From contig NZ_JAVRIE010000007.1 in the NCBI RefSeq assembly GCF_031846165.1, positions 236,926 through 300,925 of the forward strand: 64,000 bases of DNA, read 5' to 3'. Source of the stretch: Glaciecola blandensis. Lineage in GTDB: Bacteria > Pseudomonadota > Gammaproteobacteria > Enterobacterales > Alteromonadaceae. The position numbers were made by a program, and so were the translations under genes. The notes below the pieces were generated by a model. That model worked only from the letters and a program-made list of their open reading frames with translations, had not been told where the DNA came from and ran no database searches. This document shows, in pieces, positions 16,782-25,871 of this stretch (positions are counted from its first letter, which is position 1; every line of letters starts with the position of its first letter).

Positions 16782-19133
16782 CTAGTCATCTATCTTATTT
16801 GCATTAACCCATTCAAGTAGATGTTCAACGTCTTGCTCAATCGCCATTTCAAGCTCTTCAACCCAATCATGTACGTTTTCCCACCATGTTGGGTGATCAC
16901 CTTGCTGAATTTTATTCGCCGTTTTTTGTACTCTGGACAAACCAACAGATCCTGCGGCGCCTTTGATTTTATGAGCTTCAGAACAAACGTCTGATTTTTC
17001 ATCAGCGGCAAGTGACACTTTTAATAATTCCATATATTCGGGGATCTTCTCCTGGAACACGCCAAGACTGGTTCGCACCATATCTTCCCCGATGGTATCG
17101 ATTAACATTTGTAGCATATCAATATCGAGTATCTTGTCGACCTTAGGAATACTCACAACCTCACTCGCACTCGGCCGCTCAGATTGTAATTGATCTTCAC
17201 CAAACAGTTCATTGAAGACTTCAATGACTCGGCTTTTCTTGATTGGTTTGGCAATAATGTCGTCCATACCGTTTTGTAAATACTCTTCTCGCTTCTTAAT
17301 GACATTCGCCGTCAGTGCCACAATAGGTGTTTGTAGCACTAACTCTTCATCATGTAGCGTTCTTGCCACATCAAAACCAGTCATATCGGGTAATTGTATG
17401 TCTAACAGAATGAGGTCGTATTGTGTTTTCCTCGCCATTTCAATTGCAGCGGTTCCTGTCATAGCGACTTCAACCCGCTGACCTAGCTTTTCAAGTAGTG
17501 CTTTTGCAACCATGACATTCAACTCAATATCTTCCACCAATAGTATATTGAGATTGCTGACCTCCAACTCTGCCATTCTTGCTTGTTGCTTGCTGATTGC
17601 CACCGGCAATACAATTTCAAAACAGGTTCCTTGACCAACCACACTATGGACGCGAATGTCGCCATTCATTTTGTCAACCATCTGCTTACAGATGGCAAGA
17701 CCAATACCCGTTCCGGTCGCAGACTGATGATCGGGATGATCAACCTGATAATACATCGCGAAAATTTTATCTATATCGTCCTGTGGTATTCCGACACCTG
17801 TATCGTTAATTCTGAAGGTAACCGTTGAGTTACCAGCCCCCTCATCTCTTGCTTCGACAACCAATGTCACTTCACCCTTTGGCGTAAACTTCAAAGCATT
17901 GAATAGAATATTCCACAAGACTTGGCGTAAACGTGTACCATCGGCTTCAATGGCAACAGGAATGGGTTCGATAATCTCAGATTGAAAGGTCAAATTCTTA
18001 TCTTGCGCTAACAAGCGAATAATACTGCTAATTTCATTTGTGAAGTCACGTAAATTGACGGTCTTCAGGTCAATCTCAATTTTATCTCTATCAAGTTTGT
18101 CCAAATCGATAATATCGTTAAATATATTGCCCAGAGTGATGGCACTCGCATATATTGTGCTCACCCAATCAAACTGCTCTTTTGACAACTTGGTATCACG
18201 GAGCATTCTGCTCAGACCAACGATGCCATTCAACGGCGTTCTTAATTCGTGGCTAATTGTGGCGATAAATTTGGTTTTGTCCTTACTTGCCTGGGCTATG
18301 GCACTTTCCGCCTGCTTTCGCTCGGTCATGTCTCGTCCAAAAGCCAGTAGACCCAAGCGATGACCGTCTTGATCAAAGAAAGGAACCTTACGCATTTCGA
18401 AATAGCGGCTACGCCCATCTGCAAATTTTAACCAAAGTTCCTCGGTCAAACTGGCGTTAGTTTCAAGGACCTCGTTATCACTCGCGGCAACCTGCCTCGC
18501 CAAAGATTCATCATAGACTTGATGCGGTGTTAAGCCTAATAACTCTTCTTCTGTTTTACCTGTCACTTCCTCTGCAACACGGTTACAACCCGCAAATCGG
18601 CCTTCTTCATTTCGGTAGTATATTAAGTCTGGAGACGCATCAATGATTGAACGAGTTAGCGTAGATAGTCGTCGCGCTTGCATTTCTTGCTCAGACTTTT
18701 TCTTAATTTCTCGCTCCAGTTCTTCAAATACGCTTTCACGCTCTAGCTGCGCATTGCGCCTTTGTTCAATCTCGTAGTTCAACTGTCGAATGTTGTTCTG
18801 TAATTCACGATTCAATATGACATCGTGTTTTCTCAAACGCTCCAGTTGGCTGACAGCGTCCTCCAAATTAATGCGGCTGTGTTCGAGTTGTTTGATTAGC
18901 TCACTAAAGAAGTAGAGCAACCAGGGTGCACTGAGCATAGTTAGGATAAGTGCACTGATAAAATCATCAATTTCAATCTGACTGCCCATGCTGCTTCGAA
19001 TAATGTACGAGCCAACGAGCGTAAAGAGGAGAGTAAACACAACAAAAAGGATACTGATCTTAAGCGTACCAAAACGATCAACAAATTGAGCAAACTTTAT
19101 TGCCCAAGACTCATTAGGAGATTTTAGGTGCAT
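16782..19133 (-). CDS. arcB: Aerobic respiration control sensor kinase ArcB
   Basis: 783-aa tripartite hybrid kinase that senses quinone redox state and phosphorylates ArcA. Two membrane helices (about 25-47 and 58-80), a coiled-coil linker, a PAS domain (about 160-270), HisKA (FIATISHELRTPLNG, H295), HATPase, receiver (D578 in LILLDIQLP) and HPt (H721 in EAHKIKGAAGS). The sequence tracks E. coli ArcB closely. Of the two E. coli redox cysteines, C180 is present (C183 in AGCNR), but the C241 position is Tyr (Y244). It is divergent from gltBD, as in E. coli. Confidence 0.95.
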   Translation of the reverse strand: MHLKSPNESWAIKFAQFVDRFGTLKISILFVVFTLLFTLVGSYIIRSSMGSQIEIDDFISALILTMLSAPWLLYFFSELIKQLEHSRINLEDAVSQLERLRKHDVILNRELQNNIRQLNYEIEQRRNAQLERESVFEELEREIKKKSEQEMQARRLSTLTRSIIDASPDLIYYRNEEGRFAGCNRVAEEVTGKTEEELLGLTPHQVYDESLARQVAASDNEVLETNASLTEELWLKFADGRSRYFEMRKVPFFDQDGHRLGLLAFGRDMTERKQAESAIAQASKDKTKFIATISHELRTPLNGIVGLSRMLRDTKLSKEQFDWVSTIYASAITLGNIFNDIIDLDKLDRDKIEIDLKTVNLRDFTNEISSIIRLLAQDKNLTFQSEIIEPIPVAIEADGTRLRQVLWNILFNALKFTPKGEVTLVVEARDEGAGNSTVTFRINDTGVGIPQDDIDKIFAMYYQVDHPDHQSATGTGIGLAICKQMVDKMNGDIRVHSVVGQGTCFEIVLPVAISKQQARMAELEVSNLNILLVEDIELNVMVAKALLEKLGQRVEVAMTGTAAIEMARKTQYDLILLDIQLPDMTGFDVARTLHDEELVLQTPIVALTANVIKKREEYLQNGMDDIIAKPIKKSRVIEVFNELFGEDQLQSERPSASEVVSIPKVDKILDIDMLQMLIDTIGEDMVRTSLGVFQEKIPEYMELLKVSLAADEKSDVCSEAHKIKGAAGSVGLSRVQKTANKIQQGDHPTWWENVHDWVEELEMAIEQDVEHLLEWVNANKIDD

Positions 19134-19726
19134 GGTTTATGTAGTCTATTGCTATAATTGTTTTGCATGCTACCAAGAAAGCAAGTGAAGTGAAATTAAT
19201 CTCATCATTCAAGCCCAATTAAAAAGCGACTTACTGAACCTTATGTAATAAGTATGCAGCTTTATATGAATTTACATTCATTCAAACCTCCCTTTTATTA
19301 AGACATTTTTTACCCTCGATAAAAGCGAAGTCAAGCATGCCATGAGCAAGAAACCGAACAGCAAGACCTTGAAATCATTAGATCATCACCTTTATTTTTA
19401 ATATTTACAGGCGATATTCACCAAATAAATATTAATATTTATACTGCTTATAATTGCTTTTGATGTACAAAATAGGTATGTTGTTTTGCCGCTATAAAAG
19501 GTGAATAAAAATTCGGACCTTTGAATTCGTTATTTCACAACAACCATTCTGGCAACAACAGTAGATAGCGGCAAACAATACGACAAAACATTGGCCAACA
19601 TACCAATGGCAAATTAATAACAATAATAATAAAAGAAATACAGCGACTGGTTCGCCTTATTTAACAAGTGTCACGTCTTGTTCAAGGACAGCGTGCTGCA
19701 GCGTTAAGCTGCGGAAGGAGAATAAT
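19134..19726. other. 593-bp intergenic region between arcB and gltB
   Basis: AT-rich divergent control region with no plausible gene. It holds the 18-bp palindrome at 19425-19442, TATAAT at 19449-19454 and TATAAA at 19493-19498 (neither with a convincing -35), and a small GCAGC/GCTGC hairpin at 19698-19712 directly before the gltB ribosome site GGAAGGAG (19713-19720). A long leader for gltB and a separate arcB promoter are both likely. Confidence 0.6.
19425..19442. promoter_or_regulatory. 18-bp perfect palindrome upstream of gltB
   Basis: ATAAATATTAATATTTAT is perfectly self-complementary, ends 284 bp before gltB, and lies 6 bp upstream of a TATAAT. It could be bound by a nitrogen or amino-acid regulator (gltBD is under Lrp in E. 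coli). The factor is not identifiable from sequence. Confidence 0.4.
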
Positions 19727-22700
19727 ATGAGTTTGTATCATCCTAATGATTCAAAAGACAACTGTGGCTTCGGTCTCATCGCCCACACATCGGGTGAAGC
19801 TAGCCATCAATTAGTATTAACAGCAATCGAAGGTCTAGACCGCATGCAACACCGTGGTGGTGTTGCCGCCGATGGTAAAACCGGTGACGGCTGTGGCTTA
19901 TTACTACAAAAGCCAGACTCCTTTTTTCAAGGTATTGCTGAGCAAAGCGGTTGGAAGCTGAGTAAAAACTATGCCGTTGGCATGATATTTTTAAGTCAGA
20001 ACCCAACACTCGCGGAACAGTCACGCCAAGTATTGAGCGAAGAAATTGAAAAAGAAATGTTGCCCGTTCTTGGTTGGCGAATCGTACCTGTAGACCACAG
20101 CATTCTTGGTGACTTAGCAAAAACAGGTGTACCGCAAATCGAACAGATTTTTGTCAACAGTCCTAGCGGCTGGCGCTCAGAAGATGTTGAACGTAGGCTG
20201 TATATGGCGCGTCGTCGTGCAGAAAAACGATTAGAAGACGATCCTGACTTTTATGTTGCCTGCCTATCTGGCTTGGTCACGGTCTATAAAGGTCTTGTCA
20301 TGCCAAAAGATCTCCCTACTTTTTACCACGATCTTGCAGACGAAAACTTACAATCTAGTATCTGTGTGTTCCACCAGCGCTTTTCAACGAACACATTGCC
20401 CAAGTGGCCACTTGCTCAGCCCTTCCGGTTTTTAGCGCACAATGGCGAAATTAATACAATCAAAGCGAACCGCGATTGGGCAACGGCTCGCGCAGGAAAA
20501 TTTGCAACCCCGCTAATACCAGACTTATTGCAGGCAGCCCCATTTGTAAACACCGAAGGCTCAGATTCTAGCTCGCTAGATAACATGCTAGAAGTCTTTT
20601 TAGCTGGCGGCATGGACTTGTTTAGAGCCATGCGCTTACTTGTCCCACCCGCATATCAGAACAACGAAACAATGGGCGACGACTTACGCTCATTCTACGA
20701 ATTCAATTCAATGCACATGGAGCCATGGGATGGTCCTGCCGGGATCGTACTAACAAATGGTCGCCATGTTGCATGTAACCTGGACAGAAATGGCTTACGC
20801 CCTGCTCGTTATGTGATAACTAAAGACGGTTTAATCACGCTAGCATCTGAGATTGGTATCTGGGACTACAAGCAGGAAGATGTCCTTGAAAAAGGACGTG
20901 TTGGTCCAGGTGAAATGCTGGCAGTGGATACTTACACTGGAAAAATCTGGCGTACCAATGAAATCGACGAAGATTTACAAACACGTCACCCTTATAAAGA
21001 ATGGTTAGAAAGCCATATCAAGCGACTTGTTCCAGTGGAACAGGCTGATGCCAGTCAAATTGGACAACGCGCCTTTGACGACAATACCATGGCGACTTAT
21101 CACAAACTCTTCGGCTACAGTTACGAAGAGATGCAACAGGTGATTAAAGTATTAGCCAAAGACGGCCAAGAGGCGGTTGGCTCAATGGGTGACGACACGC
21201 CGATGGCGGTCATGTCATCAAACAACCGAACCCTGTATGATTATTTTAGACAACAGTTTGCTCAAGTAACTAATCCCCCAATTGATTCATTGCGTGAAAA
21301 TCACGTTATGTCACTGGCAACTTGTATTGGCCGTGAACAAAACGTGTTCAACGAAACCAGAGGCTACGCTCATCGCGTTTTGTTTGAGTCACCGGTATTA
21401 ATGTATACCGACTTAAAGCAACTTAAAGAACTGGATGATGAGCACTACCATCACGAAATAATTCCACTCAATTATAGTCTAGCAGAAGGCTTGTCCAATG
21501 CTATTCAGCGTATTTGTGATGAAGTTGAAGAAGCTGTAAGAGAGCGCTCTGCCGTATTTGTAGTATTGAGCGACCGTGATATCGAAGCGAATATGCTACC
21601 AGTGCCTGCCGCTATGGCAGTAGGTGCGGTACAACGCAGACTTGTTGATAATGCCTTGCGTTGTGATGCAAATATTGTTGTCGAAACAGCCTCTGCTCGC
21701 GACCCACATCACTTTGCTGTACTCATAGGCTTGGGCGCGACAGCTGTCTATCCGTTCTTAGCCTACGAAACGATTGAGCAACTGGTTGATAAGAAAGAAC
21801 TTGATATCACACCAATGCAAGCGGTGCTGAATTACCGTAAAGGGATTAACAAAGGCTTGTACAAAATAATGTCGAAGATGGGAATTAGCACCATCGCCAG
21901 TTACCGAAGCTCGAAATTATTTGAAGCGGTTGGGATCAATAGTGATGTTGTGTCTCTTTGTTTTCGTGGTATCCCTTCTCGCATTCAAGGCGCCTCTTTT
22001 GCTGACTTCGAGCAAGATATCGTTAACTTATCAAGAATCGCTTGGTTGAAACGTAAAACGATTAGCCATGGTGGACTGCTTAAATACGTTCATGGCGGCG
22101 AATACCATGCTTACAACCCTGATGTAGTTACGTCGCTTCAAAAAGCAGTAGTTAGCGGTAGTTACGATGATTACCTCGTTTATAGTAACTTGGTGAATGA
22201 TAGAGCACCGGCACACTTGAGAGACTTAATGGAAATTAAGAGTTTCAAAGAAGCCATTCATGTTGACCAAGTAGAATCTGCTGAAAACCTATACCCTAGG
22301 TTCGACACTGCTGCAATGTCTATCGGAGCACTCAGCCCAGAAGCGCATGAAGCATTAGCTATTGCGATGAATAGGCTCGGTGGGCAATCTAACTCTGGTG
22401 AAGGCGGTGAAGATCCAGCGCGCTTTAATACAGAGAAAAACAGTAAGATCAAACAAGTAGCATCAGGTCGATTCGGCGTAACGCCACACTATTTAATGAA
22501 TGCGAGTGTTATTCAAATCAAAGTGGCTCAAGGCGCAAAACCCGGCGAAGGTGGCCAGCTTCCTGGTGACAAAGTCAACAAATACATTGCTGAGTTGCGT
22601 TTCTCAGTGCCTGGCGTGACGCTCATATCGCCTCCACCACATCATGACATTTACTCTATTGAAGATTTAGCTCAGCTGATATTCGACTTGAAACAGGTTA

Positions 22701-24193
22701 ATCCGAAAGCGTTGATTTCGGTAAAACTCGTTTCTGAGCCTGGTGTCGGAACAATAGCGACTGGGGTTGCAAAAGCTTATGCCGACCTGATTACCATTTC
22801 TGGTTATGACGGTGGAACAGGCGCAAGCCCATTAACTTCAGTGAAATACGCTGGAAGCCCCTTTGAATTGGGACTATCAGAAACTCAGCAAGCGCTTGTT
22901 GAAAATGGCTTACGACACAAAGTACGTGTACAGACAGATGGCGGCTTAAAGACTGGTTTAGATGTTGTTAAAGCAGGTATTTTAGGCGCAGAGAGCTTTG
23001 GTTTTGGTACCGGCCCAATGGTAGCCTTAGGCTGTAAGTACTTGCGCATTTGTCATTTGAACAATTGTGCAACAGGTGTAGCCACGCAGGACAAATCACT
23101 GCGCGACAACTATTTCATCGGACTGCCTGATATGGTGATGAACTACTTTAAGTTCGTTGCCCAAGAAGTGCGTGAAATCATGGCAAGTATTGGTGTCACC
23201 AAGTTTGAAGACCTCGTGGGGCGCACAGAACTACTGACCTTACTCGACGGTCAAACGGCTAAGCAAGCAAGATTAGATTTATCACCCTTGTTGAAAAAGC
23301 CAGAAGCGGGCAAGCATACGCGCCTATTTTGTTCAGAAACGACCAATGAACCAATTGACAAAGGTGAGTTAAACAAGCGCATGCTTGCCGATTGTAAACA
23401 AGCCGTTGATAAAATGTCTGGCGCACAATATACCTATGCCGTTCGCAATACTGATCGTAGTGTTGGCGCAACGCTATCAGGCTATATCGCTAGCTTGCAC
23501 GGTAACCAAGGTATGGACGATGAACCAGTTAAAATTACACTAACGGGTACTGTTGGCCAAAGTTTTGGTGTGTGGAATGCAGGCGGATTACATATGCGCT
23601 TAATTGGTGATGCTAACGACTACGTTGGTAAAGGTATGACGGGTGGTAAGCTAGTCATCCACCCTCCTCGCAATGTCAGTTTTGATGTTCATTCCAGTGC
23701 CATTATGGGTAACACTTGCTTATACGGTGCAACAGGCGGGAAGCTATATGCTGCAGGCCGCGCCGGTGAGCGTTTTGGGGTTAGAAACTCTGGCGCAGTA
23801 GCGGTTGTGGAAGGCATGGGTGACAATGGTTGTGAGTACATGACCGGCGGTATCGTTGCTTCCCTAGGTAGTATTGGCGTTAACTTCGGCGCAGGTATGA
23901 CAGGCGGATTTGCTTACCTTTACGATGAGTTTGATGATATCGAAAACAGAGTCAATAGTGAGTTAGTCGAAATTATGAGTGTTGACGACAAAGTGATTCT
24001 TTCTGAACATTTACGTGGCCTAATCAATGGCCATTATGAAGAGACTGGTAGTGAGCATTCATTAAAGTTACTCACTGACTTCGCTGAAGAAAGTAAGCAC
24101 TTTAAGCTTGTTAAACCGAAAACCAGCGACGTGAAAAACTTGCTTGGTCATATTAGCCGTTCCAGCGCGGAACTACGCGTTCAAGCGCAATAA
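19727..24193 (+). CDS. gltB: Glutamate synthase (NADPH) large subunit
   Basis: Makes two glutamates from glutamine and 2-oxoglutarate. The 1488-aa protein starts with a 12-residue propeptide; the catalytic N-terminal Cys is C13 in DNCGFGLIAH, so the propeptide is far shorter than the 42 residues of E. coli. Domains: class II amidotransferase (13-430), central domain, FMN-binding synthase domain (about 840-1180, with SGYDGGTGASPL), the 3Fe-4S cysteines C1103, C1109, C1114 (CKYLRICHLNNC) and the C-terminal beta-helix with repeated GATGG/GRAGERFGVRNSG. Strong ribosome site. The partner gltD follows after 17 bp. Confidence 0.98.
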   Translation: MSLYHPNDSKDNCGFGLIAHTSGEASHQLVLTAIEGLDRMQHRGGVAADGKTGDGCGLLLQKPDSFFQGIAEQSGWKLSKNYAVGMIFLSQNPTLAEQSRQVLSEEIEKEMLPVLGWRIVPVDHSILGDLAKTGVPQIEQIFVNSPSGWRSEDVERRLYMARRRAEKRLEDDPDFYVACLSGLVTVYKGLVMPKDLPTFYHDLADENLQSSICVFHQRFSTNTLPKWPLAQPFRFLAHNGEINTIKANRDWATARAGKFATPLIPDLLQAAPFVNTEGSDSSSLDNMLEVFLAGGMDLFRAMRLLVPPAYQNNETMGDDLRSFYEFNSMHMEPWDGPAGIVLTNGRHVACNLDRNGLRPARYVITKDGLITLASEIGIWDYKQEDVLEKGRVGPGEMLAVDTYTGKIWRTNEIDEDLQTRHPYKEWLESHIKRLVPVEQADASQIGQRAFDDNTMATYHKLFGYSYEEMQQVIKVLAKDGQEAVGSMGDDTPMAVMSSNNRTLYDYFRQQFAQVTNPPIDSLRENHVMSLATCIGREQNVFNETRGYAHRVLFESPVLMYTDLKQLKELDDEHYHHEIIPLNYSLAEGLSNAIQRICDEVEEAVRERSAVFVVLSDRDIEANMLPVPAAMAVGAVQRRLVDNALRCDANIVVETASARDPHHFAVLIGLGATAVYPFLAYETIEQLVDKKELDITPMQAVLNYRKGINKGLYKIMSKMGISTIASYRSSKLFEAVGINSDVVSLCFRGIPSRIQGASFADFEQDIVNLSRIAWLKRKTISHGGLLKYVHGGEYHAYNPDVVTSLQKAVVSGSYDDYLVYSNLVNDRAPAHLRDLMEIKSFKEAIHVDQVESAENLYPRFDTAAMSIGALSPEAHEALAIAMNRLGGQSNSGEGGEDPARFNTEKNSKIKQVASGRFGVTPHYLMNASVIQIKVAQGAKPGEGGQLPGDKVNKYIAELRFSVPGVTLISPPPHHDIYSIEDLAQLIFDLKQVNPKALISVKLVSEPGVGTIATGVAKAYADLITISGYDGGTGASPLTSVKYAGSPFELGLSETQQALVENGLRHKVRVQTDGGLKTGLDVVKAGILGAESFGFGTGPMVALGCKYLRICHLNNCATGVATQDKSLRDNYFIGLPDMVMNYFKFVAQEVREIMASIGVTKFEDLVGRTELLTLLDGQTAKQARLDLSPLLKKPEAGKHTRLFCSETTNEPIDKGELNKRMLADCKQAVDKMSGAQYTYAVRNTDRSVGATLSGYIASLHGNQGMDDEPVKITLTGTVGQSFGVWNAGGLHMRLIGDANDYVGKGMTGGKLVIHPPRNVSFDVHSSAIMGNTCLYGATGGKLYAAGRAGERFGVRNSGAVAVVEGMGDNGCEYMTGGIVASLGSIGVNFGAGMTGGFAYLYDEFDDIENRVNSELVEIMSVDDKVILSEHLRGLINGHYEETGSEHSLKLLTDFAEESKHFKLVKPKTSDVKNLLGHISRSSAELRVQAQ

Positions 24194-24210
24194 GAGAAGG
24201 GAGAAGTATT

Positions 24211-25626
24211 ATGGCTAAAAACGTATATCAATTTGTTGATGTAGAACGCATAGACCCGCCTAAAAAACCTATTTTAGTGCGTAAAGAAGATTTTGGTGAA
24301 ATTTATCAACCACTATCTCAATCACAAACTGAAGGTCAAGCCGATCGTTGCTTAGACTGCGGAAACCCCTATTGCGAATGGAAATGTCCGGTACATAACT
24401 TCATTCCACAATGGCTAGCTTTAGCTAATGAAGGGAAGATATTGGAGGCTGCTGAATTATCTCATAAAACCAACAGCTTACCCGAGGTATGTGGTCGTGT
24501 TTGTCCACAAGACCGTCTATGTGAAGGTGCTTGTACATTAAATGACGACTTTGGCGCTGTTACTATCGGTAGTATTGAAAAGTACATCACTGATACCGCG
24601 TTCAAAATGGGCTGGCGTCCGGACATGTCTGACGTTGTTCCTACTGATAAAAAAGTCGCGATTGTAGGTGCAGGACCCGCTGGACTGGCATGCGCAGACA
24701 TTTTAGTGCGCAATGGCGTAAAACCTGTCGTATTCGATAAATATGAAGAAATCGGGGGGTTGCTGACCTTCGGTATCCCTTCGTTTAAGTTAGAAAAAGA
24801 AGTGATTAAATTACGACGTCAAATTTTCACTGAAATGGGTGTTGAATTCGTACTGAATACCGAAGTAGGCAAAGACGTTCAGTTCCAAAGTCTAATCGAT
24901 GACTATGATGCTGTTTTCCTAGGCATGGGAACATACAAATCAATGAAAGGTGGTTTTGATAACGAAAGTGCACCTGGCGTATACGAAGCCCTTCCCTTTC
25001 TCATCGCGAATATTAATAGAGTGATGGGGATTGAGAAAGACCCCGCTGACTTTGTCGATATGAAAGGTAAAAAGGTGGTGGTGTTAGGCGGTGGTGATAC
25101 TACGATGGATTGTGTCAGAACCTCAATTCGCCAAGGCGCGCAAAGCGTCACATGTGCTTATCGTCGTGATGAAGAGAGTATGCCTGGTTCACGCAGAGAA
25201 GTTGTAAACGCGAAAGAAGAAGGCGTTGAGTTCCAGTTCAATTTGCAACCAATTGATATTGCAGTTGATGAGCGTGGCAGAACAATCGGTGTTCGTGTTG
25301 TTAAAACAGAAATGGGTGAACCGGACGCGGCTGGCAGAAGGCGACCTGTAGAAATTGAAGGTTCAGAACATATACTTGAAGCCGATGCCGTCATTATCGC
25401 TTTCGGTTTCCAACCCAGTCCAGCGCCTTGGTTTGGCGATTATGGCATTATTCTGGATGAGAAAGGCCGTGTTCGTGCTCCAGCAAAAGGTCGCTTTGCG
25501 TTCCAAACCTCTAACCCCAAGATATTTAGTGGCGGCGATATGGTGAGAGGCTCTGACCTTGTCGTCACTGCCATCGATGAGGGACGAAAAGCAGCTGAAG
25601 GTATGCTGGATTACATGGAAGTGTAA
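24211..25626 (+). CDS. gltD: Glutamate synthase (NADPH) small subunit
   Basis: Passes electrons from NADPH through FAD and two 4Fe-4S clusters to GltB. The 471-aa protein has the N-terminal cluster Cys motifs CLDCGNPYCEWKCP and VCGRVCPQDRLCEGAC, an FAD-binding GxGxxG in VAIVGAGPAGLACADIL (about residues 150-166) and an NADPH-binding VVVLGGGDTTMDCVR (about 289-303). Length matches the family. It follows gltB with GAAGGGAGAAG as ribosome site and is followed by a terminator. Confidence 0.97.
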   Translation: MAKNVYQFVDVERIDPPKKPILVRKEDFGEIYQPLSQSQTEGQADRCLDCGNPYCEWKCPVHNFIPQWLALANEGKILEAAELSHKTNSLPEVCGRVCPQDRLCEGACTLNDDFGAVTIGSIEKYITDTAFKMGWRPDMSDVVPTDKKVAIVGAGPAGLACADILVRNGVKPVVFDKYEEIGGLLTFGIPSFKLEKEVIKLRRQIFTEMGVEFVLNTEVGKDVQFQSLIDDYDAVFLGMGTYKSMKGGFDNESAPGVYEALPFLIANINRVMGIEKDPADFVDMKGKKVVVLGGGDTTMDCVRTSIRQGAQSVTCAYRRDEESMPGSRREVVNAKEEGVEFQFNLQPIDIAVDERGRTIGVRVVKTEMGEPDAAGRRRPVEIEGSEHILEADAVIIAFGFQPSPAPWFGDYGIILDEKGRVRAPAKGRFAFQTSNPKIFSGGDMVRGSDLVVTAIDEGRKAAEGMLDYMEV

Positions 25627-25657
25627 TGCCTGCCTAACTAGCTTCTTTCCTATCATA

Positions 25658-25694
25658 ATGGGCGTGATGACTTGATGTATCACGTCCATTTTTT
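25658..25694 (+). terminator. Rho-independent terminator of gltBD
   Basis: An 11-bp stem with one G-U pair, ATGGGCGTGAT (25658-25668) and ATCACGTCCAT (25679-25689), with a 10-nt loop, followed by a run of Ts to 25694. It lies 32 bp after the gltD stop. Confidence 0.85.
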
Positions 25695-25816
25695 CGTTCA
25701 AAACGCCCCAGAAACACCCACTTTGGTTATTTTTTAATATACCTAGCTATTATTAGACAGACTACACGACTGCAGTACAGCTAGTATCCTGCCGATATGG
25801 AAATTATATTTAGTAT

Positions 25817-25848
25817 TCTTTTAAACGATATGTCAGCAGTTTAAAAGA
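25817..25848. promoter_or_regulatory. 10-bp inverted repeat before the Ala/Glu-rich protein gene
   Basis: TCTTTTAAAC (25817-25826) and GTTTAAAAGA (25839-25848) are exact reverse complements separated by 12 nt, 23 bp before the proposed TTG start. Could be an operator or a leader hairpin. Confidence 0.4.
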
Positions 25849-25871
25849 CACATACTCAGGCGGGTAGGATT

